NCBI GenBank assembly: GCA_015062715.1
Contig: SUUD01000155.1
Location: 1 to 5,238, forward strand
Source of the DNA: Olsenella sp.
Lineage (GTDB): Bacteria; Actinomycetota; Coriobacteriia; Coriobacteriales; Atopobiaceae
Direction of reading: 5' to 3'
DNA length: 5,238 bases
Both the position numbers and the translations under genes were made by a program. This document shows positions 1 to 5,073 of this stretch, in pieces (within the stretch, counting starts at the first letter, position 1; each line of letters starts with the position of its first letter). Under the pieces are notes generated by a model. The model saw nothing but the letters and a program-made list of their open reading frames with translations, had not been told where the DNA came from and searched no databases.

Positions 1-227
1 TGGAGGGGCTGCGCCAGGCCCTCGAGGCGGGGCAGGTGCTGGTGCAGGACTGCGACCCCGGCGACTTCACCGAGCACGGGCACTTTATCGTGATCGTCGG
101 CATCGACGAGAACGACCAGCTCGAGATCCGCGACCCCAACAGCTGGCGCAACACCCAGCAGCTCTGGGACGCCCAGCGCGTCCTCGACCAGCACCGCAAC
201 ATCTGGGGCTTCTCGTACGAGGGCTAG
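1..227 (+). CDS. C39-type papain-like cysteine peptidase, C-terminal fragment
   Basis: This is the 3' end of a gene that begins before the window. The open frame (first full codon at base 3) runs from the edge to a TAG at 225-227, giving about 74 visible residues. It resembles the end of the Peptidase_C39_2-like fold: a helix (EGLRQALEAGQVLVQD), then a strand with the likely catalytic histidine in EHGHFIVIVGID (His codon at 81-83), then the likely third active-site residue in DPNS (Asp codon at 132-134), and a closing IWGFSY strand. The nucleophilic cysteine would lie upstream, outside the window. An internal GTG at 36 could be taken as a start, but the upstream codons continue the domain, so I treat it as internal. 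Proteins of this family are often exported and act on peptides or the cell wall, but no export signal can be checked here. The gene converges on the esterase gene. The family call is fairly secure; the substrate is unknown. Confidence 0.72.
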   Translation, partial: EGLRQALEAGQVLVQDCDPGDFTEHGHFIVIVGIDENDQLEIRDPNSWRNTQQLWDAQRVLDQHRNIWGFSYEG

Positions 228-230
228 GGC

Positions 231-371
231 CGGCTTCTCGCGGCGGCGCCCCTTCTCGAAGTGCGACCCCTCCTGTGAGAACGCGTACGCAAGCGCGCGA
301 CTTCTTACCAGCGCCACCCCTCCCTGTAAGAACGCGTACGCAGGCGTACGACTTCTTGCAGCCCCGCCCCT
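231..371. repeat. Tandem hairpin-forming intergenic repeats (two full units plus a partial one)
   Basis: The gap between the two convergent genes is built from related units. Unit A (266-312) and unit B (316-362) share the order ACCCCT, CCTGT, AGAACGCGTACGC, a GCG-containing spacer, CGACTTCTT and CAGC, with few differences. A third, diverged half-unit (231-252, CGGCTTCTCGCGGCGGCGCC) matches the CGACTTCTT...CCCC half of each unit (298-320 and 349-371). In unit B, bases 328-340 pair with 345-357 around a 4-base loop with two internal mismatches, and pairing extends outward to 324/361. Unit A folds similarly (276-289 with 294-307) with more mismatches. The last half-unit overlaps the esterase stop codon. 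There is no T-run, so classical intrinsic termination is not evident. The units could act as a two-way transcript end or 3'-end stabiliser, or be REP-like elements. No protein-coding content is seen. Confidence 0.7.
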
Positions 372-1419
372 AGCCCAGGTGCTCGTCGAGGAAGGCCGCT
401 AGCTGCGCCAGGACGTCATCGGCGTAGAGCGGGTCGCTCGCATGCCCCATTCCGGGGACCAGCACGTACTCGACGCTCCCCTCGCCCAGCTTCTCGGCAA
501 GGTGCGCCGCCAGGCGCTCGGAGTGCAGGCAGGGCACCGTGATGTCGGCGTCGCCGTGGATGATCCAGGCCGAGAGGCTCTCGAGGTCGTTGGCCTCGAT
601 GTAGGCGTGCGGGTCGTAGTGGGCCCTCTCCTCCTCGGTCATCTCGGAGACGTTCCTGCGGAACCACGCGCTCTCGAAGTCCTCGTAGCCCATGAGCAGG
701 TCGGGGCTCGCCCAGGAGTTGGCGATGTCACGCACCGGCTTGGGGATGCCGAGCGCCGCCCAGTCGGCCTCGCCGGTGTCGTTGTCGGCATGGCCGTAGT
801 AGTCGACCAGAACGTCGACGTGCGAAGAGACGTCGCCCAGCTCGTCCTGGCCTATGAATGCGACGTCGTTGAACTGGTCGTCGTTGGTCACCGAGCACAT
901 GATGGCCAGGTAGCCGCCGGCAGACTCGCCAAAGACGGGGATCTGGCTGGCGTCGTAGCCGTACTCGTCGGCATGGGCCCGCAGGAAGCGGATGGCCGCC
1001 TTGCAGTCGCAGAGGGCGCCGGGGAAGGCTGCCTCCTGGGCCAGGCGGTAGTTGACCGTGGCGCAGGCATAGCCGTGGTCGCGGAAGTAGCGGTACATGA
1101 GCTGGGCCTGGCGGGTCTGGGAGTCGCCCAGGACGAAGCCGCCGCCGTGGATGATCACGAAGAGCCTGGGCCTCGAGCCATCCGGCATGTCGGGCACGTA
1201 GAGGTCGAGGTACTGGCTGGGCGAGTCGGTGGCGTAGGGCACGCCCACGTAGCTGGCACCACCCTCCCACTCGTTGGACTCGTCCATCTCGACGTGCCCC
1301 ACCGTGAGGTTGCACCAGACGGCCCGCACAGCCTTGGGGTACGCCAGCGCGGCTCCCGCAGCCGCGATGACCACGACGGCAACGATTCCGATGATTGCCT
1401 TGCCGACCTTGCTCTTCAT
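370..1419 (-). CDS. Membrane-anchored or exported alpha/beta-hydrolase esterase
   Basis: A 349-residue serine hydrolase of the alpha/beta-hydrolase_3 (hormone-sensitive-lipase/BD-FAE-like) type, predicted to cleave carboxylic esters such as short acyl or acetyl esters. An N-terminal lysine-flanked hydrophobic segment (residues 8-26) looks like a signal anchor or uncleaved signal peptide, so the catalytic domain probably sits outside the membrane. Visible motifs in order are the oxyanion-hole HGGG (91-94), nucleophile elbow GESAG (Ser166), acid residue in HGDADITVP (probably Asp292) and catalytic His in GMGH (His326), so the triad is complete. The ATG at 1419 is chosen because it directly precedes the hydrophobic segment and has an AGGGGG ribosome site 10 bases upstream. 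The frame stays open to 1548, but that extension lies inside the preceding gene and is low-complexity. The gene follows the second YajC-like gene by 25 bases, which suggests co-transcription. Natural substrate unknown. Confidence 0.9.
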   Translation of the reverse strand: MKSKVGKAIIGIVAVVVIAAAGAALAYPKAVRAVWCNLTVGHVEMDESNEWEGGASYVGVPYATDSPSQYLDLYVPDMPDGSRPRLFVIIHGGGFVLGDSQTRQAQLMYRYFRDHGYACATVNYRLAQEAAFPGALCDCKAAIRFLRAHADEYGYDASQIPVFGESAGGYLAIMCSVTNDDQFNDVAFIGQDELGDVSSHVDVLVDYYGHADNDTGEADWAALGIPKPVRDIANSWASPDLLMGYEDFESAWFRRNVSEMTEEERAHYDPHAYIEANDLESLSAWIIHGDADITVPCLHSERLAAHLAEKLGEGSVEYVLVPGMGHASDPLYADDVLAQLAAFLDEHLG

Positions 1420-1429
1420 GCCCGCATAA

Positions 1430-1435
1430 CCCCCT
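1430..1435 (-). promoter_or_regulatory. Ribosome binding site of the esterase gene
   Basis: The minus strand reads AGGGGG, 10 bases before the ATG at 1419. It supports that start over the longer open frame reaching 1548, and it lies wholly within the 25-base gap after the upstream gene's stop codon. Confidence 0.6.
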
Positions 1436-1444
1436 GCCACATGG

Positions 1445-1732
1445 CTATCTTGAAATGACCTGGTCGACCACCGACTTGAGATATGACTCGGTGGCGCCGT
1501 CGTGGGTGATGTCGACGTAGTCGTCGCCAACGCCCGTGATCTCCCCATAGAGGCCGCTCAGGGTGCGCACGTGGTCGCCAACCGAGAGGCGGTCCTCCTT
1601 GCGCCTCCTAATCAGGGGGGCGATGACCTTGGTTCCCGGCACGATGACGATGAACGCGATGAGCGCTCCGAGAACCGCCGGCGCGAACGTGAGGATGGTC
1701 TCCACGACCCCTTCGGACAGCGCTGCCTCCAT
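1445..1732 (-). CDS. YajC-like small membrane protein (second of a tandem pair)
   Basis: A 95-residue protein with one long hydrophobic segment (about residues 13-33), a basic stop-transfer patch (RRRK, 42-45), and a small beta-rich domain (about 48-93: VGDHVRT, GLYGEITGVGDDYVDI, then a closing helix or strand). This order (TM, basic stretch, GDxVxTxxGxxGxI core) is that of YajC, the small accessory of the SecDF part of the Sec translocon. Known YajC proteins are of similar size. No secD, secF or tgt is adjacent, so a true Sec role is inferred only from architecture. The ATG at 1732 is chosen. An in-frame TTG four codons upstream (1744) overlaps the GGAG ribosome site, so it cannot easily be the start. 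The gene sits 66 bases after the first YajC-like gene and 25 bases before the esterase gene. Confidence 0.75.
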   Translation of the reverse strand: MEAALSEGVVETILTFAPAVLGALIAFIVIVPGTKVIAPLIRRRKEDRLSVGDHVRTLSGLYGEITGVGDDYVDITHDGATESYLKSVVDQVISR

Positions 1733-1738
1733 GAATGG

Positions 1739-1742
1739 CTCC
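1739..1742 (-). promoter_or_regulatory. Ribosome binding site deciding the start of the second YajC-like gene
   Basis: The minus strand reads GGAG, 6 bases before the ATG at 1732. The alternative TTG start at 1744-1742 shares bases with this site and has no purine-rich site of its own upstream, so the ATG is preferred and the protein is 95 rather than 99 residues. Confidence 0.65.
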
Positions 1743-1798
1743 AATCAATACCGGCGAGACGCCCGGACCTGCAGAGGATACCGCACCTTGGCGTGCGG

Positions 1799-2104
1799 TC
1801 AGCGGGCTTCCTTTGCCCGCCTTTCGCCGGTCATGTTGAGCGCGAGGTCCTCCTGGCGGCGCTTGATCTGGTGCCCGTCCGGCCCGGTTGCGATGACGTA
1901 GCAGTTCTTGGTCCGCTTGACCAGGGTCCCCACCATACCGTCCGAGAACGCGAGGCGGTCGCCGTTGACGGGTCGCCTCAGCCTCTCCATCTCCTGGTCG
2001 CGCTCGGAGCCGATTGCCGGCCTGACCTTGACGAAATAGAAGACGACCGTCGCCACGGCAACGAAGAATGCCGCGGTGAGGATGGTCTTGAGGACTTCGG
2101 ACAT
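1799..2104 (-). CDS. YajC-like small membrane protein (first of a tandem pair)
   Basis: A 101-residue protein with an N-terminal hydrophobic segment (about residues 8-25, ending FYFVKVRP, reminiscent of the FYF..RPQ end of the YajC membrane helix), a charged linker (33-45, ERDQEMERLRR), and a compact beta domain (about 47-90: NGDRLAFSDGMVGTLVKRT, then a YVIATGPDG turn and IKRRQEDL). The arrangement is that of YajC, but the core motif is more diverged than in the neighbouring copy, so it may be a paralogue with another role. The charged tail (GERRAKEAR) should be cytoplasmic if the orientation is as in YajC. The ATG at 2104 is preferred because the membrane segment follows at once and AAAGG lies 8 bases upstream. 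The open frame extends to 2233, but that would add 43 unconvincing residues encoded partly by an intergenic hairpin. Probably the first gene of a three-gene unit with the second copy and the esterase. Confidence 0.7.
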   Translation of the reverse strand: MSEVLKTILTAAFFVAVATVVFYFVKVRPAIGSERDQEMERLRRPVNGDRLAFSDGMVGTLVKRTKNCYVIATGPDGHQIKRRQEDLALNMTGERRAKEAR

Positions 2105-2112
2105 GGCTTTGA

Positions 2113-2117
2113 CCTTT
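2113..2117 (-). promoter_or_regulatory. Ribosome binding site of the first YajC-like gene
   Basis: The minus strand reads AAAGG, 8 bases before the ATG at 2104. This supports the short start over the ATG at 2233. A small hairpin (2121-2136, six base pairs, 4-base loop) lies just upstream of it. Confidence 0.55.
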
Positions 2118-2120
2118 CTC

Positions 2121-2136
2121 GCCACGTGCCCGTGGC
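2121..2136. repeat. Short hairpin in the leader of the YajC-like genes
   Basis: GCCACG (2121-2126) pairs perfectly with CGTGGC (2131-2136) around the loop TGCC. It lies 17-32 bases before the start of the first YajC-like gene, next to a run of G residues on the minus strand. It could affect translation or be an operator, but so short a GC-rich palindrome may also be chance. Confidence 0.35.
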
Positions 2137-2180
2137 TCCCCCCCGCCCCTCTTGGCCAGGGCGCATGTAGGCAACTGGAC

Positions 2181-2251
2181 GGCCGCCCGCCCTTCGTCAT
2201 GCGACTTCCGCAGCAAGGCGAGGATAGGAGCATGAGGAAGGGCGGGCGGCC
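2181..2251. repeat. GC-rich inverted repeat between guaB and the YajC-like genes
   Basis: The arm GGCCGCCCGCCCTTC (2181-2195) is perfectly complementary to 2237-2251. After one mismatch (2196/2236) six more pairs form (2197-2202 with 2230-2235), giving a stem of about 22 base pairs with a 27-base loop (2203-2229). A looser outer pairing of GCAA (2171-2174) with TTGC (2253-2256) is possible. It begins 17 bases after the guaB stop codon in the direction of transcription. No T-run follows, so it is not a standard intrinsic terminator. It may block 3' exonucleases, attenuate read-through into the YajC-like genes, or be a repetitive element. No coding sequence is evident in this 163-base gap. Confidence 0.75.
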
Positions 2252-2267
2252 ATTGCGGACGGGATGG

Positions 2268-3785
2268 CTAGGCGCGGAAGTTGATGTCCTGGTTGGTATC
2301 CTTGAGCATGACGTCGTGGGCGCCGCCCTCGACGAGCGACGTGGCCGAGACGAGCGTGAGCTTGGCCTTGTCGCGCAGCTCGGGCAGGGTGAGCGCGCCG
2401 CAGTTGCACATCGTGGAGCGCACCTTCAGCAGAGAGCTGTCGACGTTCTCCTTGAGCGGGCCCGCGTAGGGCACGTACGAGTCGACGCCCTCCACGAAGG
2501 ACAGGCCCTTCTTCTCGCCGCCCAGGTCGTAGCGCTGCCAGTTGCGGGCGCGCGCCGAGCCCTCGCCCCAGTACTCCTTGACGTAGGAGCCGTTGACCGA
2601 GAGGCGCCTGGTGGGGCTCTCGTCGAAGCGGGCGAAGTAGCGGCCCAGCATGAGGAAGTCGGCGCCCATGGCCAGGGCGAGCGTCATGTGGTAGTCGTAC
2701 ACGATGCCGCCGTCGGAGCAAACCGGGACATAGATGCCCGTCTCCTCGAAGTAGCGGTCGCGCTCGGCGCAGACGTCGATGAGCGCGGAGGCCTGGCCGC
2801 GGCCGATGCCCTTCTGCTCGCGGGTGATGCAGATGGAGCCGCCGCCGATGCCCACCTTGACGAAGTCGGCACCAGCCTCGGCCAGGAAGCGGAAGCCCTC
2901 GGCGTCGACCACGTTGCCGGCACCCACCTTGACGGAGTCGCCGTAGTGCTCGCGGATCCAGTCGAGCGTGAGCTTCTGCCACTCGGAGAAGCCCTCGGAG
3001 GAGTCGATGCACAGCACGTCGGCCCCGGCCTCGACCAGCAGCGGCACGCGCTCGGCGTAGTCGCGGGTGTTGATGCCGGCGCCGACCAGGTAGCGCTTGT
3101 GGGCGTCGAGCAGCTCGTCGGGCTGCGACTTGTGGGAGTCGTAGTCCTTGCGGAAGACGAGGGCGACGAGGTTCTGGCTGGCGTCGACGATGGGCAGGGC
3201 GTTGAGCTTGTGGTCCCAGATGATGTCGTTGGCGGCCTTGAGGGAGGTGCCGTCCTGGGCCACGATGAGCTTGTCGTACGGGGTCATGAACTCGCTCACG
3301 AGCTTGTCGCGCGAGTCACGGCTGGGACGGTAGTCGCGGCTGGTCACGATGCCCAGGAGCTTGCCGTGCGGGGTGCCGTCGGCGGTGACGGGCATGGTGG
3401 AGTGGCCGGTCTGCTCCTTGAGCTGCATGACCTGGTCGAGAGTCATGTCGGGCGTGAGCGTGGAGTCGGACACGACGAAGCCGGCCTTGAAGTCCTTGAC
3501 GAACTTGACCATGGCCGCCTCGTCCTCAGCCGTCTGCGAGCCGTAGATGAACGAGATGCCGCCCTGCTGGGCCAGCGCGACGGCCATGCGCGTGCCCGAG
3601 ACCGACTGCATGATGGCCGACACCATGGGGATGTTGAGCTTGATCGAGGGCTTCTCGCCACGGCGGAAGCGCACGAGCGGCGTCTGCAGGGAGACGTTCG
3701 CAGGGATGCACTCGGAGGACGAATAGCCGGGGACCAGCAGGTACTCAGAGAAGGTGTGGGACTCGCCCTCGAAGAACTGTGCCAT
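2268..3785 (-). CDS. guaB: Inosine-5'-monophosphate dehydrogenase (IMPDH)
   Basis: A 505-residue cytoplasmic enzyme that oxidises IMP to XMP with NAD+, the committed step of guanine nucleotide synthesis. The (beta/alpha)8 barrel is interrupted by two CBS domains (roughly residues 107-160 and 164-220). Visible active-site elements are the substrate loop DSSEG (Asp261), the cysteine loop GIGGGSICITREQKGIGRGQ (catalytic Cys319), the phosphate-binding DGG (358-360), and the mobile flap with the Arg418-Tyr419 pair in NWQRYD followed by EGVDSYVPYAG. All key residues are present and the length is normal. The cysteine loop and flap are of the variant type known from Tritrichomonas foetus IMPDH rather than the E. 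coli/B. subtilis type. The ATG at 3785 has an AAGGAG site 5 bases upstream. The gene is flanked on both sides by hairpin-forming spacers, which suggests its own transcript. I found no consensus promoter or purine riboswitch upstream. Confidence 0.97.
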   Translation of the reverse strand: MAQFFEGESHTFSEYLLVPGYSSSECIPANVSLQTPLVRFRRGEKPSIKLNIPMVSAIMQSVSGTRMAVALAQQGGISFIYGSQTAEDEAAMVKFVKDFKAGFVVSDSTLTPDMTLDQVMQLKEQTGHSTMPVTADGTPHGKLLGIVTSRDYRPSRDSRDKLVSEFMTPYDKLIVAQDGTSLKAANDIIWDHKLNALPIVDASQNLVALVFRKDYDSHKSQPDELLDAHKRYLVGAGINTRDYAERVPLLVEAGADVLCIDSSEGFSEWQKLTLDWIREHYGDSVKVGAGNVVDAEGFRFLAEAGADFVKVGIGGGSICITREQKGIGRGQASALIDVCAERDRYFEETGIYVPVCSDGGIVYDYHMTLALAMGADFLMLGRYFARFDESPTRRLSVNGSYVKEYWGEGSARARNWQRYDLGGEKKGLSFVEGVDSYVPYAGPLKENVDSSLLKVRSTMCNCGALTLPELRDKAKLTLVSATSLVEGGAHDVMLKDTNQDINFRA

Positions 3786-3790
3786 GTGCG

Positions 3791-3796
3791 CTCCTT
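3791..3796 (-). promoter_or_regulatory. Ribosome binding site of guaB
   Basis: The minus strand reads AAGGAG, 5 bases before the guaB ATG. It is the strongest Shine-Dalgarno match in the window and fits a highly translated housekeeping gene. Confidence 0.75.
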
Positions 3797-3891
3797 GTCG
3801 TCGGAACCTGAAAGGTTAACCAGATATGGTATCGCACGCTCGCACGATTTGGGGGTGCGGGAGCAATGCTACACGGATGCAGCAGGGATTT
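3797..3891 (-). promoter_or_regulatory. guaB upstream region with small symmetric sites, no clear promoter
   Basis: This spacer is the only place, apart from the palindrome beside it, where a guaB promoter could sit. It is more AT-rich around 3805-3850 than the surrounding genes. It holds three overlapping or adjacent dyads: AACCT/AGGTT with a 3-base spacer (3805-3817), the perfect palindrome GGTTAACC (3814-3821), and GATA-TATC around CCA on the minus strand (3823-3833). I could not match -35 and -10 hexamers at normal spacing. Any of the dyads could be an operator for purine control, but no known operator consensus is recognised. Confidence 0.3.
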
Positions 3892-3975
3892 CCTGTCATT
3901 GGGGACGGTTCTTTCTGACAGGTTTTCGCCCGGGCGGGCGAAAACCTGACAGGAAGAACCGTCCCCAATGACAGG
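3892..3975. repeat. 84-base near-perfect palindromic (REP/MITE-like) element
   Basis: Bases 3892-3931 are complementary to 3936-3975 around the loop GGGC. Of the 40 pairs, only 3918/3949 (A-A) and 3914/3953 (T-G) depart from Watson-Crick pairing. Each arm carries CATTGGGGACGGTTCTT, a motif I recall as a dispersed palindromic repeat in Coriobacteriia and some Firmicutes genomes, although I cannot search for it here. Inside each arm CCTGTCA and TGACAGG-type ends form nested symmetry. The element abuts the TGA of the pseudouridine synthase gene (3976-3978) with no spacer. Both strands can be read as almost the same short peptide (CHWGRFFL... to ...RKNRPQ), a consequence of the palindrome, not evidence of a gene. 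No T-run follows on either strand, but so long a hairpin would affect the 3' end of any transcript from the upstream gene. Confidence 0.85.
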
Positions 3976-4992
3976 TCAGGCCCCCAGCAGCTGGGGCACG
4001 ATCTCCTCCCCCGCCGCAGTGCGCCCCTGCGAGCGCTCGGCCAGGCCGCGGAGCACGCCTGCGAGGTCGTCGGGCAGCGTGTCGCCCAGCGAGACGTGCT
4101 CGCCCGTGCGCGGGTGGTCGAAGGCGACGTGCCAGGAGTGGAGGAACTGCCGGTCGAGCCCCAGGTTCTGGCGGGCGTCGCCGCGGCCGTACAGCGCATC
4201 GCCCACCACGTGGTGGCCCATGTGGCGCATGTGCACACGGATCTGGTGGGTGCGCCCGGTGTAGAGGTGGCACTCGAGCAGGGCGTAGCCGTCGTCGCGC
4301 ACCCCCGCCTCGAAGCGCTCGAGCACGCGGAAGGTGGTGATGGCCTCGCGCGCAGCAGGGTCGTCGGTCACGGTCATGCGCAGGGGGTCGCGCCGGGAGC
4401 GGGCGATGCCCGTCTCGATGGTGCCCTCGTCGAAGGCCATGGGCCCCTGCACCAGCGTGACGTAGCGGCGGTCGAGCACGCGCATGCGGATGAGGTCCTG
4501 TAGGGCCTTCTGGGTCTCGTCGTCCTTGGCGGCCAGCATGAGCCCCGTCGTGTCCATGTCGAGCCGGTGCACGATGCCCGGGCGGTCCTCGCCCTGGAGA
4601 AGACCCAGGTGTCCCGGGCCGCAGTGGGCGACCAGGGCGTTGGCCAGCGTGTCGTTGACATGGCCGGGGCTGGGGTGGCACACCAGCCCCGCCTGCTTGG
4701 AGAGCACGATGAGCCACTCGTCCTCGAAGCGTATGTCGAGGGGGATGTCGGGGTTGGGGGCGAGCAGGCCCTCCGGGGCCTCGGGCTCGGGCAGGCACAC
4801 CTGCACCCGGTCGCCCATGAAGAGGCGCTCGGACTTGTCGGTGGCGGCGGTGGCGTTGATGGTGACCTCGCCGGCCTCGACCAGCCTGGCGCAGGCGGAG
4901 CGCGACGGCGTGCCCTCCTGGGCCGCCAGGAAGGCGTCCAGGCGCATGCCCTGCTCGTCGGGGCCCACGAGGTATGTGACCGTGTTCGTCAT
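3976..4992 (-). CDS. rluD: RluA/RluD-family 23S rRNA pseudouridine synthase
   Basis: A 338-residue cytoplasmic enzyme that isomerises uridines to pseudouridine in RNA, most likely in large-subunit rRNA. An N-terminal S4 RNA-binding domain (about residues 15-67: GMRLDAFLAA, SRSACARLVEAGEVTIN, GDRVQV) is followed by the RluA-type catalytic domain. The signature GIVHRLDMDTTG holds the catalytic aspartate (Asp145), and the conserved YTGRTHQIRVHM (244-255) and the GD.LYG motif (264-269) follow. Length and order fit RluD (sites in helix 69 of 23S rRNA), but related S4-containing RluA members in Gram-positive bacteria are hard to tell apart, so the exact target is inferred. The ATG at 4992 is preceded only by a weak GAG ribosome site lying inside a small palindrome. 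The stop codon is immediately followed by the 84-base palindromic element. An 81-base gap separates it from the gene upstream. Confidence 0.93.
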   Translation of the reverse strand: MTNTVTYLVGPDEQGMRLDAFLAAQEGTPSRSACARLVEAGEVTINATAATDKSERLFMGDRVQVCLPEPEAPEGLLAPNPDIPLDIRFEDEWLIVLSKQAGLVCHPSPGHVNDTLANALVAHCGPGHLGLLQGEDRPGIVHRLDMDTTGLMLAAKDDETQKALQDLIRMRVLDRRYVTLVQGPMAFDEGTIETGIARSRRDPLRMTVTDDPAAREAITTFRVLERFEAGVRDDGYALLECHLYTGRTHQIRVHMRHMGHHVVGDALYGRGDARQNLGLDRQFLHSWHVAFDHPRTGEHVSLGDTLPDDLAGVLRGLAERSQGRTAAGEEIVPQLLGA

Positions 4993-4994
4993 GC

Positions 4995-5005
4995 TAGAGA
5001 CTCTA
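4995..5005. repeat. Small palindrome covering the weak ribosome site of the pseudouridine synthase gene
   Basis: TAGAG (4995-4999) and CTCTA (5001-5005) are perfectly symmetric around base 5000. On the transcribed strand the only Shine-Dalgarno-like bases (AGAG, at 5001-5004, 8 bases before the ATG) lie inside it, so a hairpin or bound protein could reduce initiation. The stem would be weak because the arms nearly touch. Confidence 0.3.
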
Positions 5006-5073
5006 TCGAAAGAGAGGCGAAGCTACCCGGAAACTTTGTGCCAAATGGAACGAACATACCCGGTTCCGGCGTC

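Noticed and set aside
266..362. Tandem repeats as a CRISPR array
   Set aside because: There are only two adjacent imperfect units with no unique spacers between them and no cas genes nearby.
442..1458. A 338-codon plus-strand open frame opposite the esterase gene
   Set aside because: It is the mirror of the esterase gene with valine/glycine-rich low-complexity translation and no motif. The minus-strand frame has a complete catalytic triad.
1420..1548. An N-terminal extension of the esterase up to 1548
   Set aside because: It overlaps the coding sequence of the second YajC-like gene, is Ser/Thr/Pro low-complexity, and would precede what looks like a normal signal anchor.
2105..2233. A 43-residue N-terminal extension of the first YajC-like protein from an ATG at 2233
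   Set aside because: It would be encoded partly by the intergenic inverted repeat, would bury the hydrophobic segment inside the protein, and lacks a ribosome site. The ATG at 2104 has one.
2076..3971. A very long plus-strand open frame (about 630 codons) opposite guaB
   Set aside because: It is antisense to an unmistakable guaB, its composition is rich in Val, Ala, Asp and His as expected from the complement of GC-rich codons, it shows no domain, and it runs into the palindrome at its end.
3892..3975. The palindrome as a classical Rho-independent terminator
   Set aside because: No T-run follows the stem on either strand, and the stem is far longer than typical. It may still end or stabilise transcripts, but the sequence does not show the standard signal.
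3896..4798. A 300-codon minus-strand frame overlapping the pseudouridine synthase
   Set aside because: It is Arg/Pro/Ala-rich, without domains, and ends inside the palindromic element. The frame with the HRLD motif is the real gene.
5039..5044. TTGGCA on the minus strand as a -35 box for the pseudouridine synthase gene
   Set aside because: It matches five of six consensus bases, but no acceptable -10 hexamer lies 16-18 bases downstream. The nearest partial match (TAGCTT) is only 13 bases away.
5047..5067. GGAAC/GTTCC dyad after the stop of the right-edge gene as a terminator
   Set aside because: The stem is only five pairs with an 11-base loop, and the following ATTTGG is not a convincing T-run.
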